Below, piece after piece: positions 1 to 12,294 of a stretch of DNA of 64,000 nucleotides. Source of the stretch: Trissonchulus latispiculum (taxonomy: Eukaryota; Nematoda; Enoplea; Enoplida; Ironidae); assembly GCA_030248195.1 (NCBI GenBank), contig JASAND010017631.1, positions 53,904-117,903 on the forward strand. The letters run 5' to 3'. Every line of letters starts with the position of its first letter. Position 1 is the first letter of the stretch. The notes under the pieces are model-generated. The model was not told where the DNA came from and made no database searches. It saw only the letters and a program-made list of their open reading frames with translations. A program made the position numbers and the translations under genes.

Positions 1-279
1 CCCAGACCACTCCCCACCCTTCCCCAGACCCAGAGCTTACCCCCCCCCCCCAGAGGGATCCCCCTGAATCCTCCCTGAAATCGGTTTTTTGGCCAAAAAT
101 CCGGGAAAATCCGGTTTTTTGGCGGACTTCGGCCTTTGGTTCACTTCCTCCCCGAAGAACTTCCCCCTTGCATCTGTCTAATGGAGTAGTGTCAGTATAG
201 CAGGGAGTTCATTTTTAATAGTTCAAATTAAGATTATTTCAATACATATGTAATGATTTGATCATTCAGTGCTTTGTTA
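1..279. other. low-complexity sequence, no gene seen
   Basis: C-rich tract (about 1-60) followed by repeats of the type GGTTTTTTGGC. Nothing coding or recognisable. Confidence 0.5.
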
Positions 280-569
280 GTCTGTGAGAATATTCAATCA
301 GGTTTGATTCTCTGCTGTGCGACGCAAAAACCACCGTACAACCCTCTTGTGTACAGTAGTCCTTGTATAATTATTCGTGTCAATCCGTGGAGTAGTAGGA
401 AGAGTTGATATTTTTGTGCTTAATTTTGTGCAAAAGTTTAAATAATGTAGTCATTAATATTAATCAATTGATTAACAGCATCAATGTGATAATGTCCATT
501 TTTCAAGAAATTTTAAAAGCTTTTGATATACATGATTACGTGTAAAAACTGTAAATCTATAAATTAAAC

Positions 570-1799
570 CAAGAGTACATAATAACTAAAGGTGCATTCA
601 TAGTTGCGAACGCAGAGAGATGCGCGTCGACGCCTCAGATTGTAACATGCTGTTTTAACCGTTTAAAAATAATTGCAGCATATTCATGCTCACGAACGCA
701 TGCAGACGCTTACGTACTCGCGTCGACGCGCGTCTGCTTGCGTCTGGAACTATGAATGCACCTTAAGAGTGTGACAAGCGTCACACTCTTAGTTACTAAG
801 TTTGTGACATCATCTACACTATAATGGCCCCCCCCCCATAAATTAGACCCCAGTGAACCCCCCACAAATGAGTACCTAGTACACATTTGTGTAGGGTAAA
901 CTTGGCATGTATGGACGATGCCGACCTCAGGCTATCTCTACGTGCTTTTAAACTTGGCTTGTATGGACACTGAATGTTTGCTGTATGGACGCTACTTGGC
1001 TTGTATGGACACAATATTTACATGTAAATCATAGGAGATTATTCAGCTATCCTGCTGAAATTCACCAAACTTCTACTTGGCTTGTATGGACGCATCAGGC
1101 AGCCTATGAAATACATGCAAAATACTCCGTCCATACAACAAAATTTCGTCATAAATTAAAGAAAAATTAATAGTTCTTCTGTAGCTTAACTGTATTCAGT
1201 GAAATTGGTATCAAAGGATAAAGAAAGTATCACACTTTTCAACAATATGAAACTTAGAATAGCTTAGTTTACTGTTAAATTCCCACAGTCATTTAAACTT
1301 AGGCCAAAAAATCATTGAAAAATCAAGCAAAACGGTATTTTGATGAATATTGGCATATAATGTGCGACACAGATACCCAGCACAAATAAAGTTTAGTTGA
1401 TTAGAACCACTTCAGTACGACCTTTCCGACGGTGTTATCAATTTTCTGGTTGATAAAATATTGAGTACATTAGCTCATAAAAGCTGACCCATCGTCCATA
1501 CAAGATTATCGTCCATACATGCCAAGTTTACCCTACCATCACTCGCTTGTATCTTTATGTGTTGAAGCCAAAAACGTTCTATCAGCAGCTGGCCACTTTC
1601 GAGCTTCAACACATAAAGATACAAGCGGGGGATGATGGTACACAAATTTGTACTAGGTACTCATTTGTGTGTGGGGCCACTGGGGTCTAATTTGTGGGGG
1701 TGGGGTATGCCGTTATCGTGCAGATGATATCCACAGTTTAGTAACTAGGAGTGTGGCGACTGTGGTGCTTGTCACACTCTTAGTTATTATGTACTCTTG
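570..1799. mobile_element. long-TIR non-autonomous DNA element with 7-bp TSD
   Basis: Termini CAAGAGTACATAATAACTAA and its reverse complement, each followed inward by an AAGAGTGTGACAAGCGTCACACTCTT-type palindrome. Flanked on both sides by the perfect 7-bp duplication ATTAAAC. Inside are nested inverted segments (TTGGCATGTATGGAC) and C/G tracts. No transposase frame. Related copies at 20995-21418 and 33957-34370. Confidence 0.85.
597..763. mobile_element. small MITE nested in the 570-1799 element
   Basis: TIR GGTGCATTCATAGTT at both ends with GC-rich GCGTCGACGC subterminal palindromes. About 167 bp, no ORF. Confidence 0.7.
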
Positions 1800-1928
1800 A
1801 TTAAACTCAGATAGAAGCAGCATGTAAAATCATATCATTTTAATTCATTAAAATGCTAAACCTGCCAAGCAATAAACATTATGTACGACAATATTGCAAT
1901 ATTCATACGAATGCATGCTGTCCAAGAG

Positions 1929-2028
1929 CTACCAAAATCTGCATTGATGTAATGGATTCATTGGACTCCCAGCAGGACATGAAAATGCTGCTGCAAATTC
2001 GGGAGTATTCTTCAAAGGCTCGACCACC
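1929..2028 (-). CDS. copy A exon 20: C-terminal exon and stop
   Basis: Encodes VVEPLKNTPEFAAAFSCPAG then SPMNPLHQCRFW and TAG. The ending CxxW and the F.C..gs.MnP motif are diagnostic for M13. Acceptor GCTGTAG. No AATAAA is evident close downstream, unlike copy B. Confidence 0.95.
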
Positions 2029-2166
2029 CTACAGCAACAACGAACACTTTGCATCGTCTAAAGCTGTGAAGTAGATTCATGTTCAAGCTGACAAATGCAT
2101 TAACTATGAATGGTGAACCATACATACCAAAACATGCTGCTTATATAGTAACATTGGTAAAAATAC

Positions 2167-2243
2167 CTGTATCTGTAAAGAGAATGAGGATCGTATAATA
2201 TTGTTGATTCTGTGTAAGCAGGACGAGAGAGACCACACCAATT
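2167..2243 (-). CDS. copy A exon 19
   Basis: Encodes NWCGLSRPAYTESTILYDPH then SLYRYR. WC and the Arg-Pro match the family's vWC...rpe; in neprilysin an Arg here contacts substrate. The usual DpHsp.kfRV is kept as DPHSLYRYRV. A piggyBac-like insertion lies just upstream in the intron. Confidence 0.94.
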
Positions 2244-2261
2244 CTAAATCAAACTGATTAA

Positions 2262-2879
2262 CCCTTTAATGGCTGAATTTCCTCATGACTAAACGGTTGA
2301 AAATAACTGTTTTCATATTTTTGCCTGCCACTTTTTACTGGGACCGCCTAGAGAAATGGGACTTCTACCAATCGATAGAAAATTAATTGCTCTACATTCC
2401 GAATGGAGCATTAAAGGGTGCCCGATGCACCTTGAAAAAGTTAGAAGTAGTCAAATTAGGAAACTACGAATGTTTGCTAAACTTTCATTGCAGAAAAGCA
2501 ACAAATTGGTTTCTAGGTATAAAGACTTGATTCTGAGACGGAATAAACTATACGTTATTTTAGTGTCCATTCCCTCCCGTATCACCTGGTGGAACGGCTT
2601 TTCCAGAGACAAATAACAGCCGGCTCTGGATTCGTTTGAATGCAGCGCTCGAACGGGTTTTGAAATCATCAGTTTTCATTGTCGGTGGAAAGCTTAAAAC
2701 TAGATATAGAAACTATTTTTTCTAGCAAGTGTTAAAATATTCTCCCAAAATAGGGTGGACGCGTTGAAGAAAAAAGGAGCAAATGCACAGACTGCCAACC
2801 GATATTAACTGGAATGCCACAAAAAATAAAATGTCGAAAATCGCCACTTGGGCCATATGGCCCATCCGGCATTAAAAGG
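2262..2879. mobile_element. piggyBac-like MITE with TTAA target site
   Basis: TTAA at 2258-2261 and 2880-2883 brackets termini CCCTTTAATG / CATTAAAAGG. The paralogous intron of copy B reads CAAACTGATTAAATAGG, the unfilled TTAA site. Known of piggyBac: insertion at TTAA with CC-starting TIRs. Internally no transposase. Confidence 0.8.
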
Positions 2880-3198
2880 TTAAATAAAAATTAAGGCTTT
2901 TGTTCAAACTGCAACAAAGCAGTCATGCTAGAAAATTAACTGGTTTTTTCATAGCTGAATCATGTCGTGGCAAGAAAAAAATCCATACTTTTAGCATTTA
3001 CGCAAGCTTATGCTTCAGGCAAAAACGGTGCCTTAGTATTTTTTACCAAGGACAGGTACGGGATCGTGCTCGATCTCTTCAACTGTGGCGCTGCCGCTCC
3101 CCCGAAGATGCACCTACGTTCGTTCAATGCAAGTCAGGGCATTCAATGCAAGACATTTGCTGAAAAGCTGAAAATGGTTTAAAGAAAGTGATGCGTAC

Positions 3199-3303
3199 GG
3201 ATGCGTAGGCTAGGAAGAACATCTGATCAGGGATATATTTTCCAAAACCTGGTAGATTTTGAGATGTGTCGCTGCGTTTCTGGGACAGCATGCTCTGAAA
3301 TGC
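3199..3303 (-). CDS. copy A exon 18
   Basis: Encodes AFQSMLSQKRSDTSQNLPGF then YIPDQMFFLAYAS, the ayxaY......LPgl..ltpeQlFFlayA block of M13. Phase 0 both ends, donor GTACGC. Confidence 0.94.
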
Positions 3304-3489
3304 CTGAAACATACCAGAAACAATCATTATTCGTAAGTGTGGTAAATTCTAGAACCTGAAAACATAAAAAAATATTTAAAAACTAAACACAATTTAAAAT
3401 CAAACAATAAACTAGACGTAGAGTTTAATTTAATGTGTTTTTAAAATACATTTACTTCAAAATAACATTAAACCTGATTTGTTTTCTTG

Positions 3490-3635
3490 AAAAAATGGTT
3501 TTAGACGTTTTGAACGTCTGACACAATTTTAGAAAAATTAGACGTTTTGTCAGTAGACGTTTCGTCGTTAGACGTTTCGTCGGTAGACGTTATGAACGTT
3601 AGACGTTTTGACTTTAGACGTTTTGAACGGGCACC
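3490..3635. repeat. TTAGACGTTTYG tandem motif block
   Basis: Eight or so imperfect repeats of TTAGACGTTTYGTC. The same block recurs inverted at 10826-10940 and direct at 11484-11610. Confidence 0.7.
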
Positions 3636-4150
3636 AAATTCAATGACTTTAATTTACTAACAGCAGCTGCTCAAGTATCAAATTAGGAGGGAAAGACCCC
3701 TCGATATCGTCTGCAAGGTTTCCTAAGTAGCGGTTTCAAATTGGTCTAACGGGGTTAAGAAAACTTCAAAAATGGTTGCACAGCTAAAATTGCCAGTTTG
3801 AGGATTCCCCTTACTTTTTTATCTAAATTTATCAAGCTTTTAAAGATAGTGACTTCGAAAAAGGGTTTTATATTTACATCGAAATCAGTTTTACATTTCG
3901 ACAATTTTTGTGCTCCATGGATGAGGATGCGTGATGAATGTGGACAAGAAGCAAGAAGAAACAAAATTTCATTTCTTCGATTTTGAAAAGTCGTCTAAAG
4001 GTAAATTTTGGACTCTAAACCTTTTATATTCGATTTCAAGAGTAGATTGATTAATTAATTGCTCAAAATAATCCGTGAATTGTAATTAATTCAGAATATT
4101 GATAATTTCAAATATTTACAACCTAAAGTTATCAAATAGTGATTTCTTAC

Positions 4151-4216
4151 TGTAAATGCTATCTTAATTCCACCTAAATCAGCCATGTTTTCACCCAGTG
4201 TTTGATTGCCGTCCAG
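4151..4216 (-). CDS. copy A exon 17: third zinc ligand (GENMAD)
   Basis: Sixty-six nt encoding LDGNQTLGENMADLGGIKIA. The Glu of GEN is the third zinc ligand and the Asp orients the first His in M13 and M4-type enzymes. Between CTTGCAG and GTAAGAAA. Confidence 0.95.
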
Positions 4217-4726
4217 CTGCAAGAAACAGAAAATATATGGACAGCTTTTGCGCTACTTAAATTTGAACTGTTACCATTTAAACAAACGCTCGAATTTAGT
4301 GACCACAACAGCATGACTACCAGCTATAAAGAAGTAGTTGACAGAGATGAAAGCGGGTCACTATTTACTGACCCGGTGACCCGGTGTTTTTAAAAATTCA
4401 GGTTTAACCTTGCAAAAAATTAAAAATACTTTATTGGGTTGCAGTGAGTATTTTTTAGGATTTTGGACATTTTTGACGCCTAAAATATCATGTTGGGCAA
4501 AAGTTTTGCTTTCCGTAAAGTAGTAGCATTGGAAAGTGAATATTTAAGTAAGCCGGAAAAAATTTGCATGATTTTGCACTCAGTAATGTGAAGTAAACTA
4601 CATAGCTTTTTGAATCAAACAAATTGGACTAAAATACTTTGCCAAAGTCGTAACATCATCTAATTCTAGTCATAGGGTTTACCTAACATTAGCACTTTTC
4701 TGTTTTATCACTATATATTTTAGTAA

Positions 4727-7005
4727 AATATAGGAAAGGAACCAAAGATGAGTCACCCCCCCCCAAAGTGCGTCACCAAGTCATTTAAAGACGTTTCCTG
4801 TCCAAAATGTGAAAAATTATGCTATGGTATTTATATCAGCTGATAGCTCGTGATGTCAGCTATCCAATGATATAAAAGTTTTCGATGTCACGTGCTCACA
4901 CTCTGAATTATAGCTACAAGAACCAAACATACTTTTTGTAACTTTCGTGTCCAGCAATTTTGGCGCAATGTCCAATTTATAGTTAATTGAGTCTTAAAAA
5001 CTTATTACTTAACGGATTTCGAATATTTAAGCGTCTGTGAATAGCTGACAATTAGTTTATTTAAATGAAATAAGAAAATTGAAAAAAATTCCTCAGGTTT
5101 AGAAAACACAGACAAGTCTTTCAAAGTACACAATGTATCCCATAGTGCGTCATCGTAAATTTTGTGTTAGCTACCATATACAAAACTTATTCCCAGTTTT
5201 CGGAAGCTCACACGAACACTTTCAATCAGGAAAACTTGTCATTTCTGGAGAAAAATCAACAGTGCTTGAGTTAAGCCCCTAAAACCGTAAAAAGTTCAAA
5301 CGTTCACAGCTTCTTCCGTACCTAATATTTTGCAAAGAAGTTAGGTTTATAGGTTAAAGTCTGACCAAAAAATGTAGAAAGCGAAATTGTTTGCTTTATA
5401 TCTCGTAAACGCTTCAAGATAACTGCCATAAATTATATATTTTCTGAACCGGAATGATGAGATCTTTCTTTTCGTGAAAAAAGTTTTTTGTAATTTCCCG
5501 TGCGATTTCAAAGGGTGCCGCTTTTATATGTCCAGAAGGATTGGTAAATGCTACAACCACGATTTTTTCAGGAAAATTTTCCCCTTGTCCGAATGTCCTA
5601 CACACCAAATTTCAGCTTTTTTGGTTGAAAATTGCGTGAGTTATTCCATTTTTTAGATTTTCAAAATCCTTTGATCTTTGCCGCTTTTTCGACTTTGACT
5701 GGTTGTTACTCGCCACTCGCTCAACGAAAAAAATTTTTTGAATGGATTTTCAGGACCGCCTGGGTGTCCGCTTTCATCTGATATACGTGGTATTTCAAAA
5801 TTTGAAAGTCGATTTTTTCAAAAAATACCACTTTTTGACCCAAAATTTCGGCAAAGCGAATCCACCAAAAGTGAATAAAAATAACATAATCATAAAGTTC
5901 ATTATGAGCTGAATCCAACGATATAAGGTTTTCGTGGCTACGACTTATACTGCGCCAGCACTGAATTTTTAAACATTTCCCTTATTTCAAGCTGGTTTTG
6001 CTAGTTTACGCTGGTTCAGGTAAATCTAGGCGGCAACATCAAAGGAAGCCAAAAACCAGCTTGAAATAAGGGAAATGTTTAAAAATTCATTGCTGGCGCA
6101 ATATAAGTCGTAGCCACGAAAACTTATATCGTTGGATTCAGCTCATAATGAACTTTATGATTATGTTATTTTTATTTACTTTTGGTGGATTCCTTTGCCG
6201 AAATTGGGTCAAAAAGTGGTATTTTTCGAAAAAATCGACTTTCAAATTTTGAAATACCACGTTATCAGATGAAAGCGGACACCCAGGCGGTCCTGAAAAT
6301 CAATCAAAAATTTTTCGTTGAGCGAGTGGCGAGAAACAACCAGTCAAAGTCGAAAAAAGATCAAAGTTTTGAAAATCTAAAAATGGAATAACTCACGCAA
6401 TTTTCAACCGAAAAACTGAAATTTGTGTGTAGACACTCTGGACAGGGAAAATTTTCTGAAAAATCGTGGTTGTAGCATTACCAATCCTTCTGGACATATA
6501 AAAGCGGCTGAAATCGCACGGAAATTTCAAAACACTTTTTCACGAAAAGAAGATCTCATCTTCCGGTTTCAGAAAATATAAATAGGCAGTTATCTTGAAG
6601 CGTTTACGAGATATAAAGCAAACAATTTCGCTTTCTACATTTTTTGGTCAGACTTTAGTTTTACTGCCTTCTTTCACTGCAGCAACATAAAGACAATATT
6701 TACATGGTAAATGTGTTGTTGAATGCGGATGACGCAGTTTTTGGACTCCCCCGACGCACATTAAGAGACGTCTCCTAAACTGCGTCAACCTCAAATTTAA
6801 ACTGTAAAATAATTCGTAACTTTTACAGGTTAGATTGAATTTGGTTCAAACTGCTGGAATGACTAAAGCAAATGTAAAATAACAGCCATAAAATGTTTAA
6901 TTTTATAGAGTTTAAGATTGCACTAGCTAGAAAATGATGACTCCGAAATGCGAAATCTGTTCAAAAAAGGTGACGCATCTTTGGGTCGTCTCCTATATTT
7001 CATTT
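4727..7005. mobile_element. element nested in the hAT element
   Basis: Inverted ends: TATAGGAAAGGAACCAAAGA on the left against TCTTTGGGTCGTCTCCTATA on the right, with repeated GATGAGTCACC / GGTGACGCATC motifs. Termini imperfect; target duplication not resolved. Confidence 0.6.
5361..6655. repeat. 1.3 kb palindrome (about 600-bp arms)
   Basis: Left arm starts GTCTGACCAAAAAATGTAG and the right arm ends with its reverse complement; arms are close to identical over about 600 bp around a short spacer at about 6000-6045. Short frames inside it are mirror images, not genes. A single diverged arm occurs at 18271-18855. Confidence 0.85.
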
Positions 7006-7729
7006 AGTTGTATGTATTAGTTGAAGTTTCACTCAGCGGAAATTCTTGGGAAATATTATTCGTATGCCTAGGATTCAGAGAATATGAAATAAAATCAGTC
7101 GCAATTGTTTCCTGAAGATATGTAGTAAGTCACAACAATTGCAAAGTAAAACTCAGAATCTGTAAACCTTGTTTTGCTGAGATTTTCCTTCTTACCGAGA
7201 TCTGAAAACCACAGTTTGACCATCCCTATCCAAAAATAATAGCAGCAGCGATAAGTCACTTACAGTAGATGGAGCATGGAGAATTTTAGATTTTAAAATA
7301 AAGATTTCAGACTCTCAGGGCCCCATGTAATAGTTTTCATTTCCTAGTCAAGATTCAACGCAAATCCTTGTAGTTTCAAACCTAGATCTAAGCTTGACAG
7401 GATATTACATATATTATGAGGACACTACAACAGCGACAAGCATTCAAAGAACTATACAATTAAGTTAGGAATATTTCGATTGCTAGTTTTTTGAGTAATT
7501 GTTGAAGTTTTCAGCTGGCAAAATTGGTAAAACTTTGAAAAATATCATATAACAGCAAAAAATTCCTCGAACCAAAAATACCGGGTCAAGACCGGGTCAG
7601 AGCTCCTGACCCGGTGACCCGGTGGTCCGGTCCATATAGTGATCCGAACTGACCCGGTGACCCGGTTTCATCTCTGGTAGTTGATACCTGCAATAACACA
7701 ACACAGCACAACATTATAACTTTGATTAC

Positions 7730-7860
7730 GTTCAATCCACTGATTGGATCAACAATATTGTCAAACTGTTCCACAATGCACTGCGTTTTCTCAAGAAATT
7801 TTTCAAAGGTTTCATTGTTCCACCAGTTTCGTAGTTGACCATTTTCATCAAACTTGCTAC
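7730..7860 (-). CDS. copy A exon 16
   Basis: Encodes SKFDENGQLRNWWNNETFEK and on through CIVEQFDNIVDP, the grkyDknGnl..WWt..t...F segment that follows the zinc motif in M13. The 8-bp target duplication of a 3.3 kb hAT element lies 45 bp downstream, inside the intron. Confidence 0.95.
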
Positions 7861-8479
7861 CTATAAATGAAATTGCTCATTAATCTGCTCAAGTAAAAGT
7901 AAACCATATCAAACATTTGCAGGTCTTATCAAACAACATTTTGATAAGATGAGGATCTGATCTGCCACGACTGGAGGAAGCTAGCTCATTACAAGATAAG
8001 TTAAACACGTTTTTTGGAATAAAATAAATTTACCACAAGACATTTCTTGAAATTTCTTTGGAAACTCGGTTTCCTTTAAAACTCTCCTGCGACTCGTTTA
8101 CCTGATTTCTTGGTTACCAGATTGCAAAGATCCCATTAATTGCATTGAAAATTCTTCAACGGAAAAACCTGGTTTTTCAATTCAAAGGGATTGGCAAGCT
8201 TTCTTTGGTCACAGTTTTTCTTGCACTAGAAGACGTCCATCAACAATACATACCGAAGTTTCCATGTTGATTTTGAAACTTGAAGCTATGGGAATACTAT
8301 GTCTATTATAAATATTGCCACATTAACTGAGTCAGCTAAATGCGTTTGGCTGTACTCTCTGAGGAGTACTTATCACCCCAAACTGTACTACATTGCACAA
8401 AATAGTTGTTTTTTAACTACTGTGTCTTTGTATTCTAAATACATAGGACCATTCATTTAATGCTTATTTTTATGCTTGT

Positions 8480-9899
8480 ACATAACAACCTCTCAATTAT
8501 CAAGTGGGTTTAAACTATGCTTATTGTCAACCTGAATCAGGGTTACATCTCTCAAGGAAAGTACAGGTTTTCTTCATTCCGGAGGAAGAAAATAGTACGT
8601 CCTGGATTGGAGGATTCCCACCGGCCACAGTTCTCTTCGCACTGGCTCATTGCTGGGATACTGAAAAAGTACATGTTCAACGGTTTCCGCTTCCCCGCTG
8701 GAACAAACAGAATCAATGATTAGATTTAGCCACTGCAAATAATTTCCCAACCTGACGTGTCCGCTTCTCAGTCTGAAAATGATGACTTGATCTCGTCGGC
8801 TTAGGAAATCAATGGGATCAGTTTTGCCGACCCACTGAATACACTGGCTGTGGAGACGTTGTGGGTTCGATTCAGTGAATTGCTGACGCCACTTCGCATA
8901 GCTTTGCTTCTGTACGGCTTTCCCAGCGTCTTTCAGAGAAACGTACCCTCCTTGTTGCTCCATATCAAGTTCACTCCTGGCCAGCATATCCAAATACTCA
9001 TTCTGGTGAATCCCACAGTGCCCCGGAATCCAAACAAAGTGAACGGGAACTTTGACTCCCCGAATCGAGCTCAGGAAAACAGGGTCACCTGACTGAATCC
9101 GCCGAATCGCACTTAAGCAGTCAGAGAATATGGCCACCCCTGCGTGTCCTAAGATTCCGGGCCCGTCATCCACAACCTTTTCGATGCCAAACCCGATGGC
9201 GGTCATCTCTGCACAGCAAGCTGAGGGTAGGGGTCCCACTCCGGCTGCCATCTCATACAGATCGTTTTGGTGGGTAATCAAAAGTAAGCCAGCCCCGGCT
9301 TTGACATTAGCTGGACAAAAAGATCCACCAGTAAAGATTAAAGATTTTCCAGATGCCTTGTAGCCATGAATGATGTCTAATCCAGCGCTTCACTTTTCTG
9401 CTGAATTGCCGATGCCTCCGCGTTGGAGGATAGATGTATCCACACTCCAAAGATGTTCAGCACCCAAAGACGGAAGAGGTGCTCCATCTAATGGTGCTGG
9501 AGTCCGCTTTCGGTATTTCTGGGGCTAATCGTAATATGCTATGCCCCTGTAGTCTCCATCTCTCCTGCGGGTTTTATATATATATATATCTCAAACCAGA
9601 AGATGCCGGAACAATACCCGCTTCGTAGTAGTCTTTACACACAGCCACATCTCGACGTACCTTTAGTGGTGGTATTCGGGTGTCAATCTCCATTACGTCT
9701 ACTGGAGTGGATTTAAGGCCTCCGGTGATGACCCGTAATGCGTCATTCTGCGTCTTGTCCACAGCGGACACGACGGTTGGCGAAGCGGTAGACCACAATC
9801 CTTGTCCGTACTCCAGAATGGGCCTAACGTCGGTAAGGTAGGTCTGCTTGAGCACTTCTCTGTCGGCTCCCCAACTGCTCCCACTTAATCTTCAGGTTA
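8480..9899 (-). mobile_element. non-LTR retrotransposon fragment: RT thumb and RNase H (I/Jockey-like)
   Basis: At 9574-9893 the frame reads WGADREVLKQTYLTDVRPIL, the C-terminal reverse transcriptase segment of Jockey/I-type LINEs. At 8574-9340 follows an RNase H domain: IFTGGS, FSDCLSAIRR, VWIPGHCGIHQNE, then RLRSGHVRLGNYLQW and a C...H...C-like tail (CSSGEAETVEHVLFQYP). The first catalytic Asp of RNase H (normally TDGS) is Gly at 9327-9329. Frames between the two parts are broken. 5'-truncated, in the exon 15-16 intron of copy A. Confidence 0.85.
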
Positions 9900-10739
9900 A
9901 GTCATGTCCTTTCACGCAGTGCCCAGAAATCTATTATTCAACAGTCACCGTATCTGATAAGCTCCTCTAGCGGCAAGTAATTCCTTATTTACTGAAAATG
10001 GTCCGAAGCATGTAAAACGATGCAGCAAATGTATACAAAATCCACTTTTAGTTTTTGCATAGAATTTTCCATATTAGAAATTTTGGATGTCACTTAATAG
10101 TGCAGTCAATACAAATGACAGCTTAAAGCTTCAAGATGTTACATGAGGGACACAGAAGAATGATAATAAACAAATTGACGAAGGTGCAACAACAATTGGA
10201 TTAGTAATTGACTAATTGATAAATGTTAACTGGGACGAAAATGGTTAGTTTTGTGCTGACGCCAACATTTGTAATTTAGCGGGGCTAGTACCTACCTGTC
10301 TTTACGTACTGACACCTTTACCAGACAATATACGCAGCAAGCAGCCTACCTTAAGGGGAGAGATGACTCTCCACTCTCCCTCAGACTCAGATAGAAACTA
10401 CCTGCCTAGCAGGAGATAAGTCAACTACAAGCCTAATTAAGTTAGTAACAACAATTTAATAAAGGAAACAACGAGTATATTAATTATAAAGTAAATATAA
10501 AGAATGTTAAAATGGGCTAAGCCCAGCACAAACAAAACAGTCACACACAATGATGGACTTACAGTAACAGAACGGCTGGCCAACGTACCAGTAGCTCTGG
10601 GGAGAGCAACGGGGCGAACATATACAGGGGAGAACACAGAGAAATATGAAATAGAAGTAGAAATAGAACAGAATAGAAATAGAAGAGCATTCGTTCAAGA
10701 CGGTAGAAAATATATAAGACTGAAGGGGAAGGAGTGATT

Positions 10740-11640
10740 GGTTGAACCCTCCCACGAGCGTCCCCTAGTGGTAGGATTTCCCCAATCACGTAGCTCCCAA
10801 GGGGTGTCCGTTTAAGAAGTCTAAAGTCAAAACGTCTAATGTTCATAACGTCACCGACGAAACGCCTGACGACAAAACGTCTACGGACAAAACGTCTAAA
10901 TTTTTCAAAATTGTGTGACCAGTTCAAAACGTCTAAAATCGTTATCTAAAGAAAGCAAATTTGATTTACTGCAATTTTAAAGTAAACCTATTTTAACACC
11001 ATATTAAATTAAACCCCTACGTCTAGTTTATTGTTTTATTTTAAAATTTAAATCTACAATACGTTAAATTCTAAAACTGCTTCTCAAAATTTTAGAACTT
11101 CAATTCAGATTTAAAAATAAATTAAAATTTAGATGAAAACTGTAAAGTTTTTGTTCAGTTTGAGTTTGCCAGATTATGAATTTATGCCGATTTCTGGGAA
11201 ACTGGGCCGTTTTTGCGCCAACAGTGACCCTTAGGAAACTTGACCTTGATGCACACTGACCCAAGGGCACCCACAATTTGTGACCCAATGCCAATACCCA
11301 GTTACCCAAGCAAAAATACCAATCCAAAAATCTTATGACACAATGTTGACTAACTATATACTTCTGTCAAATCACGTATATATTGAAAACGAAGAAAAAC
11401 TCAATACAAACAAAATTTACGAGTTTTTAAAAAATATCAAGTATGTAAAAAATCAAAAATCATCAGCTAAACTTGGGAGAGTTTAGACGTTTCGAACGTG
11501 TGGCACAATTTTAAAAAAATTAGATCTTTTGTCAGTAGATGTTTCGTCGTTAGACGTTTCATCGGTAGACGTTATAAAAGTTAGACGTTTTGACTTTAGA
11601 CGTTTTGTTAGGGAACCCTCCCAAGGGGGGACCCACCCAA
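10740..11640. mobile_element. fold-back element with TAGACGTTTYG arms
   Basis: Arms at 10826-10940 and 11484-11610 are inverted copies of the repeated word, surrounded by GAACCCTCCC motifs at both ends. The AT-rich centre holds no convincing gene. Confidence 0.65.
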
Positions 11641-12294
11641 TCCCATACGTACACGATGGGGGAGCTACGTGACTTGCAAAAGTATTCCCAGCCCCGTGAT
11701 TATGTTAAGCTAAATAGTTTTTAGACGATGTTAGATAGGTGTAGTCATACATGAATCTCGGTAAAGTGCAACTTACTACGCAAACATATTGCATGAAAAG
11801 GGAAGTAGATAGTACAGAGTTCTTGAATAAGGAAAATATTGAAAGAATCAAGATAAAGCAATAGCAGAAACAGAAACCGTAAAATACAAATTATAATCTG
11901 AGTTAAGAATTTTAGTATAAAAAAGAATAGTCCAAACGCAGTGTAGAATTGGTGAGTATTCTGAAAACTGGGATTGAAACTTGAATCACAATAAATGATC
12001 AATTAAAAGTGTGAATTCATTTAAGTACTCACAAATTAACTGAAGTAATGAATCTTTCGGCCCCAATCCCTTAGATTCATACTTCTGATAGTTTGCGAGT
12101 ACACATTCATATCTAGGATCGGAACCGAAATTCGTCATCAGAGGCTGTTAAGCTAAGCCAGACGGGTAGCTATTAACTCAGCTACAGCCACCAGAAACGG
12201 AAAGATGGACCGTGCGTCACCATAATCCGTTACAGTAATATGGATAGCTCTGAAAGTTAGGTTTTGACTGTAAATAACAAGGTCCATGACCTAC

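Larger units (their letters stand above)
280..1928. other. 3' flank of copy A, homologous to 45205-45610
   Basis: Sequence at about 285-480 (including GACGCAAAAACCAC and TTTTTGTGCTTAATTTTG) recurs at about 45210-45395 in the same position relative to the stop of copy B. The duplication therefore includes intergenic DNA. The two flanks differ mainly by the 1.2 kb element inserted at 570-1799. Confidence 0.8.
4342..7676. mobile_element. hAT-superfamily non-autonomous element, 3.3 kb, nested
   Basis: Perfect 11-bp TIR CAGAGATGAAA / TTTCATCTCTG and perfect 8-bp TSD GTAGTTGA (4334-4341 and 7677-7684). Subterminal repeats GACCCGGTGACCCGG at both ends. Sits in the intron between copy A exons 16 and 17; copy B has the empty site. 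It carries another element (about 4727-7005), which carries a 1.3 kb palindrome. No transposase frame found. Confidence 0.92.

Noticed and set aside
5414..6391. Several 60-70 codon frames on both strands
   Set aside because: Mirror-image products of the palindrome arms; the same peptide appears on both strands.
8504..9363. Plus-strand frames of 70-80 codons
   Set aside because: Antisense shadows of the LINE RNase H reading frame.
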